In this document: positions 30,401 to 39,522 of the stretch, piece by piece
Layout: every line of letters starts with the position of its first letter
How positions within the stretch are numbered: the first letter of the stretch is position 1
Virus record (IMG/VR): IMGVR_UViG_3300027977_000008
Location: 62,001 to 126,000 of that record
Length of the DNA stretch: 64,000 bases
From: a virus
Strand: one strand, 5' to 3'
Translations under genes and position numbers: made by a program
Notes under the pieces: generated by a model
The model's database searches: none
Told to the model about the DNA's origin: nothing
Seen by the model: the letters and a program-made list of their open reading frames with translations, nothing else

Positions 30401-31707
30401 ACGGAAAAGTAACAAATTTTATTTCGCAACTGCAACGTGAAGGTGAAAACCTTTTTCCTTATCTTGCTAATAAGAATTGGAAGAAGGGGGATCAGATTTT
30501 TTACTCTGGTCCTTACTGGGATGAACGTGAAGTTGCTGCAGCAATTACAACTCTTCTAGAAGGTAAGTGGTTGCCTGCTGGTGAAGAAGTCGATAAGTTT
30601 GAACGAGCATTTTCTAAGATGTTTGATTTCAAACATTCTTTGATGGTTAACTCAGGTTCTTCTGCAAACCTGGTGATGATCGCTGCACTAAAAAAATACT
30701 TTGACTGGCAAGATGGTGATGAGATCATCGTTTGTGCTTGTGGATTCCCAACTACAATTAATCCTATCATTCAGAATGGTTTGAAACCAATCTTTGTAGA
30801 TATTGATTACAGTGATTTGAATTGGGATCTAAAACAGATTCGTGAAAAGATTATGACTAGAACAAAAGCAGTATTCTCTTCACCTGTCTTGGGAAATCCC
30901 TACGACTTTGATAAGTTTTTTGATATTATCAAGCAGTATAATCTTCATTACATCGCTGATAACTGTGATAGTCTTGGTAGTAAGTGGAGAGGTGATCTTC
31001 TTACCAAACATGCCGTCGCAGCGTCGTGTTCGTTTTACCCAGCTCACCATATCAGCACTATCGAAGGAGGAATGGTTTCCTCTAACAATGAAGAGATTGT
31101 TCAGATTGCTAGATCTTTTGCCTGGTGGGGTCGTGGATGTTATTGTGTAGGATCCCAAAATAAACTGCCTAACGGTGTTTGTGGTAATCGCTTCGACCGC
31201 TGGTTAGAAGGGTACGATAAGGATATTGATCATAAGTATGTCTTTGGCGTTCAAGGATACAACCTCAAACCTGCAGACTTGCAAGGGTCTATTGGTCTTG
31301 TGCAGTTGGAAAAACAAATAGATATCCATGATATTCGTCGTATCAACAAATCTCGACTTCATGAGATCTTCTCTAAGATCCCTGGTGTAAGAGTTATTGA
31401 AGAAAAAGAACATGCCGAAACCTCCTGGTTTGGAGTTCCTATTGTATATGATGACGGTAAACCACAACTTGTTAAATATTTGGAGGGTTGTGGTATTCAA
31501 ACAAGAAATTATTTTGCTGGTAATATTCTTGCACATCCTGGATATCGTCACATCGAACCAGCATCAAACTATCCTAACGCATCTAAAGTGTTAGATAATG
31601 TATTTTTCCTTGGATGTAGTCCAGTTATTACCAGTGAAATGATCGACTACATAGAAGAGGTTGTCCAAAACTATACAAAAGAAACTTTATTCTATCATTC
31701 AGTATGA
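30391..31707 (+). CDS. rfbH: NDP-4-keto-6-deoxyhexose 3-dehydratase (RfbH/E1 type)
   Basis: 438 residues, DegT/DnrJ/EryC1 fold. At the usual PLP-Lys position it reads FYPAHHISTIEGG, with His instead of Lys, the mark of sugar 3-dehydratases (ColD, RfbH/E1) rather than aminotransferases. Cys in DNCDSLGS lies 57 residues before CYC, and another Cys follows (GVCGNRF): the C-x57-C-x-C spacing of the E1 [2Fe-2S] site, with a longer last gap (11 instead of 7). It removes the C3 hydroxyl to make 3,6-dideoxy sugars. Confidence 0.85.
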   Translation: MSVNGKVTNFISQLQREGENLFPYLANKNWKKGDQIFYSGPYWDEREVAAAITTLLEGKWLPAGEEVDKFERAFSKMFDFKHSLMVNSGSSANLVMIAALKKYFDWQDGDEIIVCACGFPTTINPIIQNGLKPIFVDIDYSDLNWDLKQIREKIMTRTKAVFSSPVLGNPYDFDKFFDIIKQYNLHYIADNCDSLGSKWRGDLLTKHAVAASCSFYPAHHISTIEGGMVSSNNEEIVQIARSFAWWGRGCYCVGSQNKLPNGVCGNRFDRWLEGYDKDIDHKYVFGVQGYNLKPADLQGSIGLVQLEKQIDIHDIRRINKSRLHEIFSKIPGVRVIEEKEHAETSWFGVPIVYDDGKPQLVKYLEGCGIQTRNYFAGNILAHPGYRHIEPASNYPNASKVLDNVFFLGCSPVITSEMIDYIEEVVQNYTKETLFYHSV

Positions 31708-32765
31708 CTCAATATATTAAAAAAGCACTAGTTCTTGGTGCAGGTGGCTTTATTGGAAGTCATATGGTTAAAAGACTACGATCCGAAGGATATTGGGTTC
31801 GTGGTGTAGATCTAAAGAACCCTGAGTATTCTCCTACTGAAGCACATGAATTTGTTCATGGGGATCTTCGTGATGTAGATTTTGTTCGTCGTGTTCTGGA
31901 ATATAAAGGTGATAGAGGAAACTTCTATCAGTCAGTTCCCTATCGTTATATTCAGGCATTTGATGAGATCTATCAGTTTGCTGCTGATATGGGAGGCGCA
32001 GGATTTGTTTTCACTGGTGAAAATGATGCAAACATTATGCATAATTCTGTAACAATTAACTTAAACGTTCTTGAGATGCAGCATCAAATGAATGAAAGAC
32101 TTGGTATTAATAAGACCAAGATCTTTTATTCTGGTTCTGCATGTATGTACCCAGAGCATAATCAACTTGATCCTGACAATCCTGACTGCCGTGAAGAATC
32201 CGCTTATCCTGCTGCACCAGATTCTGAATATGGTTGGGAGAAACTTTTTTCGGAACGTCTTTACTTTGCGTACCATAGGAATCATGGCATACCTGTTAGG
32301 GTATCTCGTTATCATAATATATTTGGTCCAGAGGGAACCTGGGAAGGTGGACGTGAAAAAGCACCAGCAGCAATCTGTCGTAAGGTAGCATATCTTCCTG
32401 CAGAAGGTGGAACTATTGATGTATGGGGAGATGGTGAACAAACTCGTTCATTCCTTTATATCGATGAATGTATTGAGGCAACTCGTCGCATGATGGATTC
32501 GGATTTTATTGGACCAGTAAATATTGGTTCTGAAGAAATGGTAACTATCAATCAGTTGGTAGATACTGCTGCCAAAATTGCTAATAAACAAGTAGAAAAA
32601 AATCATATTGATGGTCCTCTTGGTGTTCGTGGACGTAATTCTAACAACGATCTTGTCCGTGAGAAACTTGGTTGGGAGTATTCTATGACATTGGAAGATG
32701 GAATTTTAAAAACTTATAAATGGATTACTAATCAAATTTTAAAAAAAATTTATAGTGTTGACTGA
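31704..32765 (+). CDS. gme: GDP-mannose 3,5-epimerase-like SDR
   Basis: 353 residues. GAGGFIGSHMVKRL binds NAD; FAADMGGAGFVFTGENDANI followed by MHNSVTINLNVLE, SACMYPE, EYGWEKL (Tyr-Lys) and GGREKAPAA match GDP-mannose 3,5-epimerase closely; GVRGRNSNNDLVREKLGW is the family end. It makes GDP-L-galactose/gulose from GDP-mannose, consistent with the manA-like gene in the same operon. Confidence 0.88.
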   Translation: MTQYIKKALVLGAGGFIGSHMVKRLRSEGYWVRGVDLKNPEYSPTEAHEFVHGDLRDVDFVRRVLEYKGDRGNFYQSVPYRYIQAFDEIYQFAADMGGAGFVFTGENDANIMHNSVTINLNVLEMQHQMNERLGINKTKIFYSGSACMYPEHNQLDPDNPDCREESAYPAAPDSEYGWEKLFSERLYFAYHRNHGIPVRVSRYHNIFGPEGTWEGGREKAPAAICRKVAYLPAEGGTIDVWGDGEQTRSFLYIDECIEATRRMMDSDFIGPVNIGSEEMVTINQLVDTAAKIANKQVEKNHIDGPLGVRGRNSNNDLVREKLGWEYSMTLEDGILKTYKWITNQILKKIYSVD

Positions 32766-33424
32766 TGAATACAAATTACAATGTGGATTGTGATATCCTA
32801 ATTAACAACTTCCCTGGGGTTGAAAAAATTAAAAGAAATTTTTCTCAAGCATATCAAGATTTATTTGTTTTGACTATGCTTCAAGGAAAACGTAGTGGTA
32901 AGTATCTTGAAGTTGGTGCTAATCATCCAGTAGAATTTAATAATACTTTTCTTTTAGAAGATATGTTTATGTGGAAAGGAATTTCTGTTGAAATCAACAA
33001 AGAAATGGTTGAACTATTCAATACCATTCGTCATAACAAATGTGAATATGCAGATGGTACTGTCTTTGAGTTTTTAAAGAAACTGGATGGTCGTAGGTGG
33101 AAAGATAAAACGATTGATTATCTTTCACTTGACTGTGAACCTGCGATGACAACTTATAAAATTCTTACTAGAATTCCTTTTGATGAATATAAAGTTTCTG
33201 TCATTACATACGAAACAGATGTCTATAAAGATGGTCCTCAAGCAAGAGAACTATCAAGAGAATTTTTGAAATCTAAAGGATTTGAATTGGTTGCTGCTGA
33301 TGTTTGTAATGGTGACAATCCTTATGAAGATTGGTATGTAGATCCAACAGTCATTCCAGAAACAATCTGGGGACCATTTATTTCTAAAGGTGCTGAAGCA
33401 AGAAATTTGTTTGTATGTCAGTAA
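32765..33424 (+). CDS. FkbM-type methyltransferase-like protein
   Basis: 219 residues. GKYLEVGANHP is AdoMet motif I, WKGISVEINKEM the acidic strand 2, and IDYLSLDCEPA the motif IV-like strand. Similar to FkbM-family O-methyltransferases that act on sugars. A second copy is at 37386. Starts on the last base of the preceding stop. Confidence 0.65.
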   Translation: MNTNYNVDCDILINNFPGVEKIKRNFSQAYQDLFVLTMLQGKRSGKYLEVGANHPVEFNNTFLLEDMFMWKGISVEINKEMVELFNTIRHNKCEYADGTVFEFLKKLDGRRWKDKTIDYLSLDCEPAMTTYKILTRIPFDEYKVSVITYETDVYKDGPQARELSREFLKSKGFELVAADVCNGDNPYEDWYVDPTVIPETIWGPFISKGAEARNLFVCQ

Positions 33425-34194
33425 AAATTTCACATTGGTATGGAAGACTTGGTAATAACATTCAGCAGTGTGCTGTTGGATGTATGGTTGCTGAAGTATT
33501 GATGACACAATTTGAAAGTATTGATCATGAAATTATCTCAAAATATCAAACTTCATTTGGATATGGCACTCAAGAACTATCATCAAAGTTCTTCTACTGG
33601 GAAGGTATATATAAAGAAGTTGATCTTCCTAGGGATCATATCTATCGCAACATGCGTAGGATTTGTAAAGAATACATTGCACCACATCTAAAATTGCCAC
33701 CCAAGAAAATTATATCTGACGATACTGTTGTTATTCACCTTAGGAGTGGAGATATTTTTGACCAAGTTCATCCTAACGGTCATCAGTATACTCCTAATCC
33801 TCTTGATTTTTACAACAAATTACTTTCTAATTTTGAAAAAGCGATTGTTGTTACCGAACCCGATAAAAACAATCCCATTGTTGAAGTTCTTAGACAAAAT
33901 CCAAAAGTAACTATTCAATCTTCTTCTGTTGCTGAAGATTTTGTAACCCTAATGTCAGCAAAAAATTTAGCAAATTCTGGTGTGGGAACATTTTGTGTAG
34001 CTGCTGCACTGTGTAGTGATAAAGTTCAAAATTTTTACTGTACAGATTTAATGTTGACAGAGCATCTAAATTATAGTATGCTTGTGGGTACAGATATTAA
34101 AGTCTGTCAAGTGAAATTAAATGAATATCTTCAAGTTGGTGAGTGGACAAATGTGGAAGATCAACGCAAGTTTATTCTTGAATATGTTTTATGA
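33415..34194 (+). CDS. GT11-like glycosyltransferase
   Basis: 259 residues. GRLGNNIQQCAVGCM near the start and VVIHLRSGDIFDQ (the H-x-R-x-G-D GDP-fucose site) resemble alpha-1,2-fucosyltransferases, more weakly than the gene at 38740. Predicted to transfer fucose or a related sugar from GDP. Overlaps both neighbours. Confidence 0.6.
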   Translation: MSVKISHWYGRLGNNIQQCAVGCMVAEVLMTQFESIDHEIISKYQTSFGYGTQELSSKFFYWEGIYKEVDLPRDHIYRNMRRICKEYIAPHLKLPPKKIISDDTVVIHLRSGDIFDQVHPNGHQYTPNPLDFYNKLLSNFEKAIVVTEPDKNNPIVEVLRQNPKVTIQSSSVAEDFVTLMSAKNLANSGVGTFCVAAALCSDKVQNFYCTDLMLTEHLNYSMLVGTDIKVCQVKLNEYLQVGEWTNVEDQRKFILEYVL

Positions 34195-35030
34195 AAATTT
34201 TTGATACATTTACTTTTTATAATGAACTTGATCTGCTAGAACTTAGGATGAATATCCTAGGGGATGTAGTGGATTATTTTGTTATCAATGAAGCTACGAT
34301 TACATTTACTGGAAAGGAAAAGCCATTATACTTTGCAGAGAATAAAGATCGTTTTAAAAAGTGGAAAGATAAAATTATCCACTATGTTACAGTTGATGAT
34401 AATAAAACCTTAGAAAAGTATTGGAAAGATATTCCATATCATCGCAACATGATGGAAGATGATATATACAAACTTCCATTGCATTATCAACGTGCTTGCT
34501 TTCATAAAGATAGTGCAATTTATGCTCTGTTAGATCATGCACAAGACGATGATATTATTTTGTCAAGTGATGCTGATGAGATTGCTAATCCAGAAGTAAT
34601 CAAAGCAATTGATGAATGGTTTAAACCAAGTAATCACTATGTTCTCAAGGGTCCAGTTTATTATTATTATCTAAATCTTCTATGTGAGAAAGAGTGGATG
34701 GGGACAAGAGTTTCTACCATGAAGATGCTAAAAACTATGAGTGTAGATAAACTCAGACAGTCACATCAAGATGCATGGAAAGTTGAAGATGGATCTTGGC
34801 ATTGGAGTTTCTTTGGTGATGCTGATACTGTTCGTGCAAAAATGGATGCATATGAACACCAGGAAAACAATCTTCCACAATTTAGAAATACTATGGAAGA
34901 ACGTATTGAAAAAGGTATGGATCCTTTTGGTAGAGATTATCTTTACACTCCACAAGTTGTTCCTATTGATGATACCTTTCCCGAATATATTATTAAAAAT
35001 TCAAGTAAGTTTGCAAAGTTTATCAAGTGA
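34191..35030 (+). CDS. GT17-type glycosyltransferase
   Basis: 279 residues. FDTFTFYNELDLLELRMNIL at the N-terminus, the Ile/Asp-rich DDIILSSDADEIANPEVI (D-x-D) in the middle and WHWSFFGD match GT17 N-acetylglucosaminyltransferase-like proteins. Donor probably UDP-GlcNAc by family. Overlaps the next gene by 4 bases. Confidence 0.75.
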   Translation: MKIFDTFTFYNELDLLELRMNILGDVVDYFVINEATITFTGKEKPLYFAENKDRFKKWKDKIIHYVTVDDNKTLEKYWKDIPYHRNMMEDDIYKLPLHYQRACFHKDSAIYALLDHAQDDDIILSSDADEIANPEVIKAIDEWFKPSNHYVLKGPVYYYYLNLLCEKEWMGTRVSTMKMLKTMSVDKLRQSHQDAWKVEDGSWHWSFFGDADTVRAKMDAYEHQENNLPQFRNTMEERIEKGMDPFGRDYLYTPQVVPIDDTFPEYIIKNSSKFAKFIK

Positions 35031-35947
35031 ATATTATTGAAGGCGTAGCAGTTTCTAATCACTGTGATTATTCTTTTGGTGATCAGTCTGGATGCATTGG
35101 ACGTGTACCCGGATCGTTCATGAAACAAGCAGATCCATCTAACTCAGAATTCTCTGAACTTGTAAAGGGAAAAGAATGGATGACAATTTTTATTGATAAC
35201 ATTCGCCTTTATAATCGACAGATCAAATGCACCAATGACGAAGATCAGAAGTGGGTTGATACTTTGCTTGAGACAAATAATATATTGGAGACATGTGCAT
35301 CATTTCCAGAGACAAAATTTATCATCTTTACTAATCTAGAAGATACTCCTATCAACGATGATATTCATGATTTAATTCCTGATAACGTAAAGTCAATTTA
35401 TGGTGTTAATGCTATTGGATTTGGTGGTAAAGTTCACCCATTTCCATATGGTGTTCAACGTATTATTCATTCCTCTGATAATCGAATTGCTATCTTACAC
35501 AATGCAATACAGCAAGATGTAACTCCAACAAAACTTCTTTACATCAACCATGCTGAGCACACAAATATTAGTGAGCGTGGTAATATTCGAGAAAAATTTG
35601 CAAAATTAAAGTATGCTACTGTCGATAATCGAATATCCTATGATATCTACTGCAGACAAATTCAAAACCATAAATTCATGATTTGTCCCCAGGGTAATGG
35701 TGTTGACTGCCATAGAAACTGGGAAGTTCTTTACCTCAAAAGAGTTCCTATCATGAAAAGAACTCCATACTTACAAGAACTATACAAAGAATATCCTGTG
35801 CTTTGGGTAGATGATTATGCAGAAGTGACCAAGACACTTCTTACAAACAACGAAGATCTTTATGATCGGTCTAGACATTTAGACAACAATCTGCTAGACT
35901 TATATTCAGTATTCAATCGAGATGTGAAACGTGCTAAAAATTCCTGA
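35027..35947 (+). CDS. Exostosin/RXYLT1-like glycosyltransferase
   Basis: 306 residues from GTG 35027. The C-terminal segment FMICPQGNGVDCHRNWEVLY then LKRVPIMKRTPYLQELYKEY resembles the nucleotide-sugar part of exostosin-like (GT47) and RXYLT1 proteins (a GNG..C/T-HR-WE pattern). N-terminal half less conserved. Acceptor unknown. Confidence 0.6.
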   Translation: MNIIEGVAVSNHCDYSFGDQSGCIGRVPGSFMKQADPSNSEFSELVKGKEWMTIFIDNIRLYNRQIKCTNDEDQKWVDTLLETNNILETCASFPETKFIIFTNLEDTPINDDIHDLIPDNVKSIYGVNAIGFGGKVHPFPYGVQRIIHSSDNRIAILHNAIQQDVTPTKLLYINHAEHTNISERGNIREKFAKLKYATVDNRISYDIYCRQIQNHKFMICPQGNGVDCHRNWEVLYLKRVPIMKRTPYLQELYKEYPVLWVDDYAEVTKTLLTNNEDLYDRSRHLDNNLLDLYSVFNRDVKRAKNS

Positions 35948-36599
35948 TGTAACATTATTGATGTTGGCAGATATTGATATACCGGATGCGGTATATGCTG
36001 TTAATAAATCTTGTGAAGAGATTGAATGGGGTGCTGTAAAGTTTCTTGGTAGTAATGGTAAACCAGAAGGACTTTGTGATCAAGCAACTTTTGAGTTGAC
36101 ATATCCAATCCAAAGCATTAACGATTTCAACTTCTATTGCATTTATAATCTTGGTAAACATGTAGAAACATCTCATGTATTGTTGATCCATCCTGATGGA
36201 TATGTTATTCGCCCTTGGTTGTGGGATAACGACTGGCTTCAATATGATTATATTGGAGCCCCATGGAGAGATGATCCTACAGCATACTTAGATCCTTGGG
36301 GTAAAAATCATCGTGTAGGTAATGGTGGATTTTCATTGAGGAGTAAGAAATTATTGGATCTTCCAAGCATAGTAGAAGTGCCTTGGGAAGTAAATGCTAG
36401 TAATTTTTATCACCACATGAATGCTGGGCTATATAATGAAGACGGCAACATTTGTGTTCATAACAGACACATTTTTGAAGAAAACGGATATAAATTCGCA
36501 CCCGTAGAAGTTGCATCTAAATTCTCCAGAGAAGAAACTTTGCCTGATAGCGAAGAGGAAACCTTTGGATTTCATTATCATTTTCAAGAGATCAGATGA
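35931..36599 (+). CDS. DUF5672 glycosyltransferase-like protein
   Basis: 222 residues from GTG 35931. HVLLIHPDGYVIRPWLWDND, YDYIGAPWRDD and RVGNGGFSLRSKKLLD are the signature of DUF5672, a GT-A-like family found in glycan clusters. The residues equivalent to DxD (HPDG) and the GNGGFS loop are present. Overlaps neighbours by 17 and 4 bases. Confidence 0.7.
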   Translation: MLKIPDVTLLMLADIDIPDAVYAVNKSCEEIEWGAVKFLGSNGKPEGLCDQATFELTYPIQSINDFNFYCIYNLGKHVETSHVLLIHPDGYVIRPWLWDNDWLQYDYIGAPWRDDPTAYLDPWGKNHRVGNGGFSLRSKKLLDLPSIVEVPWEVNASNFYHHMNAGLYNEDGNICVHNRHIFEENGYKFAPVEVASKFSREETLPDSEEETFGFHYHFQEIR

Positions 36600-37405
36600 A
36601 GGCAAACATATTTCCATTATGGTGGAACCCTTGGGGTGAAAATGGACTTGATCTAGGAAATACTGTAGTTAGTATTTCGATTGATAACTTATCTTTTAAT
36701 CCAGACGCAGACTACAGAATTCTATTTCTTGCAGAACCTTATGCTATTGCACCGACTGTCAATGAAGGTGCTCTAAAAAACGCTCATGCGTTTGATAAGA
36801 TATATACGTTTGGACAAGCAATCTTAGATAATTATAAGACTGCAGAACTTTTCCCTTGGGGGTCTTCTTGGTTAGATTTTAAAGATCTTAAAGTCAATAA
36901 GAAACCACATATTACTTTTGTTACTAGTAGTAAAAGTCAAGCACCAGGACATGGACTAAGGTTAGCAATTCATGCTACACTTGCTAGACTAGATGAAGTC
37001 AATAGACTGGAAATCTATCAACACAAATCACCACCGTTCCACGAAAGGCGGAATGATTTTTTTGAAACTGCAATGTTCCATATTGCAGCAGAAAATTCTC
37101 AGCAAAAAAATTATTTTACTGAAAAAATTATTGATTGTTTTGCAAGTAAAACTATTCCCATTTATTATGGATGTCCAAACATCGGTGACTGGTTCAACAT
37201 GGATGGCATCATTACCTTCAATGATATTAAGGATTTAGAAAATATCTTTGACTATATTGATGAAAACTACTATAATAGTAGGCAGTCAGCTATTGAAGAG
37301 AACTATGAGATTGCTAAACATTTTCATAGTGACAACGATGTTGTTCCCAGATTAACCAGACAAATTATTCAGGACGTGAAAAACAATGCCACTCAACGGA
37401 TCTAA
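36596..37405 (+). CDS. GT10-like (alpha-1,3-fucosyltransferase-type) protein
   Basis: 269 residues. FHIAAENSQQKNYFTEKIID then FASKTIPIYYGCPNIGDWFN matches the GT10 donor-site motif (F-x-x-x-x-E-N-S ... T-E-K ... I-P-I-Y-x-G). Predicted to add fucose from GDP-fucose. Together with GT11-type genes it suggests a fucose- or L-galactose-containing glycan. Confidence 0.75.
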   Translation: MKANIFPLWWNPWGENGLDLGNTVVSISIDNLSFNPDADYRILFLAEPYAIAPTVNEGALKNAHAFDKIYTFGQAILDNYKTAELFPWGSSWLDFKDLKVNKKPHITFVTSSKSQAPGHGLRLAIHATLARLDEVNRLEIYQHKSPPFHERRNDFFETAMFHIAAENSQQKNYFTEKIIDCFASKTIPIYYGCPNIGDWFNMDGIITFNDIKDLENIFDYIDENYYNSRQSAIEENYEIAKHFHSDNDVVPRLTRQIIQDVKNNATQRI

Positions 37406-38063
37406 TCAAACCAATTATATTCAAAAAGACTACAATTTTCTTCGGGTTAGACCTGAGGGGATGAAAGAATTAAAGAAAAACCATTCTCAAGTATGGCAAG
37501 ATATTTTTGCTTTGGTTGTCAACGATGCCAAACAAAATGGAACATTCATTGAGATTGGTGGAGCACAACCTTGTATTGGTAATAATACATGGTTGCTTGA
37601 AGAACAATATGGATGGAAAGGATTTTCTATTGAATTAGAAAAAGATCTCTGTGATATGTGGACACCTGGATTGAGACCTAATACACAACTTTTTTGTACA
37701 GATGCATTGGAGTTTGATTACGTTGGAACAGTAGATACTCTTGGTCTACCACGTCATATGGATTATCTTTCATTTGATCTTGAACCACCTGCGATCACAT
37801 TAGAAGCACTGAAGAAGTTCCCTTTAGATAAGTTATCGTTCAATGCAGTTACTTATGAACATGACGCCTATCGTGGATGGGGAGATATCTATGCTCATCG
37901 AGAAATTTTTGTCCAGCACGGTTACGATCTTGTAGGAGAAAATTTACGTAACAATTCATGTACTATGGAAGAGTGGTTTATTCATGAAAGTGTAGACAAG
38001 GAAGTTCGTGATGTATTGCGTCATGGTAACTGTGAAGCATATCAACTTCTTCTAGATCTATGA
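37386..38063 (+). CDS. FkbM-type methyltransferase-like protein, second copy
   Basis: 225 residues. GTFIEIGGAQPCIGNNTWLL and WKGFSIELEKDL repeat the AdoMet motif I and strand 2 pattern of the gene at 32765; MDYLSFDLEPPAI and NAVTYEHDAYRG also align. Motif I has GGAQP where the first copy has GANHP. Likely sugar O-methylation. Overlaps both neighbours. Confidence 0.65.
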   Translation: MPLNGSNQTNYIQKDYNFLRVRPEGMKELKKNHSQVWQDIFALVVNDAKQNGTFIEIGGAQPCIGNNTWLLEEQYGWKGFSIELEKDLCDMWTPGLRPNTQLFCTDALEFDYVGTVDTLGLPRHMDYLSFDLEPPAITLEALKKFPLDKLSFNAVTYEHDAYRGWGDIYAHREIFVQHGYDLVGENLRNNSCTMEEWFIHESVDKEVRDVLRHGNCEAYQLLLDL

Positions 38064-38743
38064 GAGTAAGTTTTTGTATTCCGTGCTATGAAAGTCATGG
38101 TAGATCCAAACAGTATTTGTTTGAAATTTTTCATGCACTAACTCAACAAACATGTAAAGATTTCAATGTATGGATTTCAGATCATAGTCAAAATGATGAC
38201 GTTTTAGAAGCATGTCATGAGTATGCTGATTTATTTGAAATCAATTATGTAAAAAATAATAATTCCTTAGGAAATATGTCTGCTAATACCAATTGTGTTT
38301 TAGGACATGCTGATGGGGAAATTTTAAAAATCATGTTCCAAGATGATTTTATTTTAACTAAAACTTTAGTAGAAGAGCTTGACAAAGTATTTCATAATGA
38401 TGTATTATGGGCAGTAACTGGGTTTGCACATACTATTGATAATGGGCATACACATTACAATCCAAAACTACCCCAATATAATGATCGTCTTTTAGAAGGA
38501 GTAAATACATTGAGTTCTCCTTCTATTCTTGCTATAAGAAATGGTCTCAATGAGTTTTTTGATGAAAAACTTACCATGCTTATGGATTGTGATATGTACT
38601 ATCGTCTCTATAAATATCACGGTGAACCTGCAGTTTTAACTGATTATCACATTTCTAATAGAGAACATAAAAACCAAACACAACGTTCTCACGAACATCT
38701 TTTACCATCTGAAATTAAGTATTTGAAGGAGAAGTATAAATGA
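38060..38743 (+). CDS. GT2 family glycosyltransferase
   Basis: 227 residues. VSFCIPCYESHGRSKQYLFE and WISDHSQNDDVLEAC form the GT-A nucleotide-binding start; ILKIMFQDDFIL has the metal-binding acidic pair; LTMLMDCDMYYRLYKYHGEP is the acceptor-side block. Short for GT2 but complete. Donor not predictable. Confidence 0.8.
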   Translation: MRVSFCIPCYESHGRSKQYLFEIFHALTQQTCKDFNVWISDHSQNDDVLEACHEYADLFEINYVKNNNSLGNMSANTNCVLGHADGEILKIMFQDDFILTKTLVEELDKVFHNDVLWAVTGFAHTIDNGHTHYNPKLPQYNDRLLEGVNTLSSPSILAIRNGLNEFFDEKLTMLMDCDMYYRLYKYHGEPAVLTDYHISNREHKNQTQRSHEHLLPSEIKYLKEKYK

Positions 38744-39522
38744 TAGGTTTCAATCATCTAGGTCGTCATGGTCGCCTAGGCAATCAAATGTTCCAGTATG
38801 CTGGACTTCGTGGTATTGCTGCACATCGTGGATTTGATTTTGCTATTCCCCCCAGTGATTTCAAAGATCCTTGGACAGACCATCAACTATTTGAAGCATT
38901 CAAATTGGTTGGTCTAACAAATATTTCGGTTATTCCTGGACCATATGTTCAGGAAGCATCGTTTAAGTTTGATGAAAACCTATTCCTCAATATGCCGGAT
39001 GGACATAATGTATATGGATATCTTCAGACAACAAAATATTTTTCGAATATTGAAAAAGAAATTCGTGAAGATTTTCAATTCAAAAATGATATCTACGGAC
39101 CATGTAAAGAACTAATTGATAGTGTTAATGCTCCTATCGCATTACATGTTCGTCGTGGAGATTATCTTGTAAACTCAGATAATCATCCTCCATGCCCAAA
39201 AGAATATTATGATGAAGCATTATTGAAATTTGATCCTTCTCGTAATGTTATTGTTTTTTCTGACGATCCTGAATGGTGTGGGACTGTATTTACTGATGAC
39301 AGGTTCCTTATCTCTGAAGGTGGGGATAACTTAGCAGATTTGTGTATGATGACACTATGCACAGACTTTATTATTGCAAACTCATCATTCTCTTGGTGGG
39401 GATCGTGGTTATGTGAAAATAAAGATAAACGTATTATTACACCTAAGAAATGGTTTGGAACTGGTTATACTGCAGCACACGACACATCTGATTTATATTG
39501 TTTAAATTGGGAAATAATTTAA
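38740..39522 (+). CDS. Alpha-1,2-fucosyltransferase (GT11)
   Basis: 260 residues, near full GT11 length. GRLGNQMFQYAGLRGIA, ALHVRRGDYLVN (H-x-R-R-G-D-Y, GDP-fucose site), DFIIANSSFSWWGSWL and IITPKKWF are the four GT11 motifs. Clear assignment. It adds fucose to a galactose-like acceptor. Overlaps the preceding gene by ATGA. Confidence 0.9.
   Translation: MIGFNHLGRHGRLGNQMFQYAGLRGIAAHRGFDFAIPPSDFKDPWTDHQLFEAFKLVGLTNISVIPGPYVQEASFKFDENLFLNMPDGHNVYGYLQTTKYFSNIEKEIREDFQFKNDIYGPCKELIDSVNAPIALHVRRGDYLVNSDNHPPCPKEYYDEALLKFDPSRNVIVFSDDPEWCGTVFTDDRFLISEGGDNLADLCMMTLCTDFIIANSSFSWWGSWLCENKDKRIITPKKWFGTGYTAAHDTSDLYCLNWEII

Noticed and set aside
30391-31707. Sugar aminotransferase (DegT) for the 30391 gene
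   Set aside because: The PLP-binding Lys is replaced by His within FYPAHH, which marks dehydratases instead.
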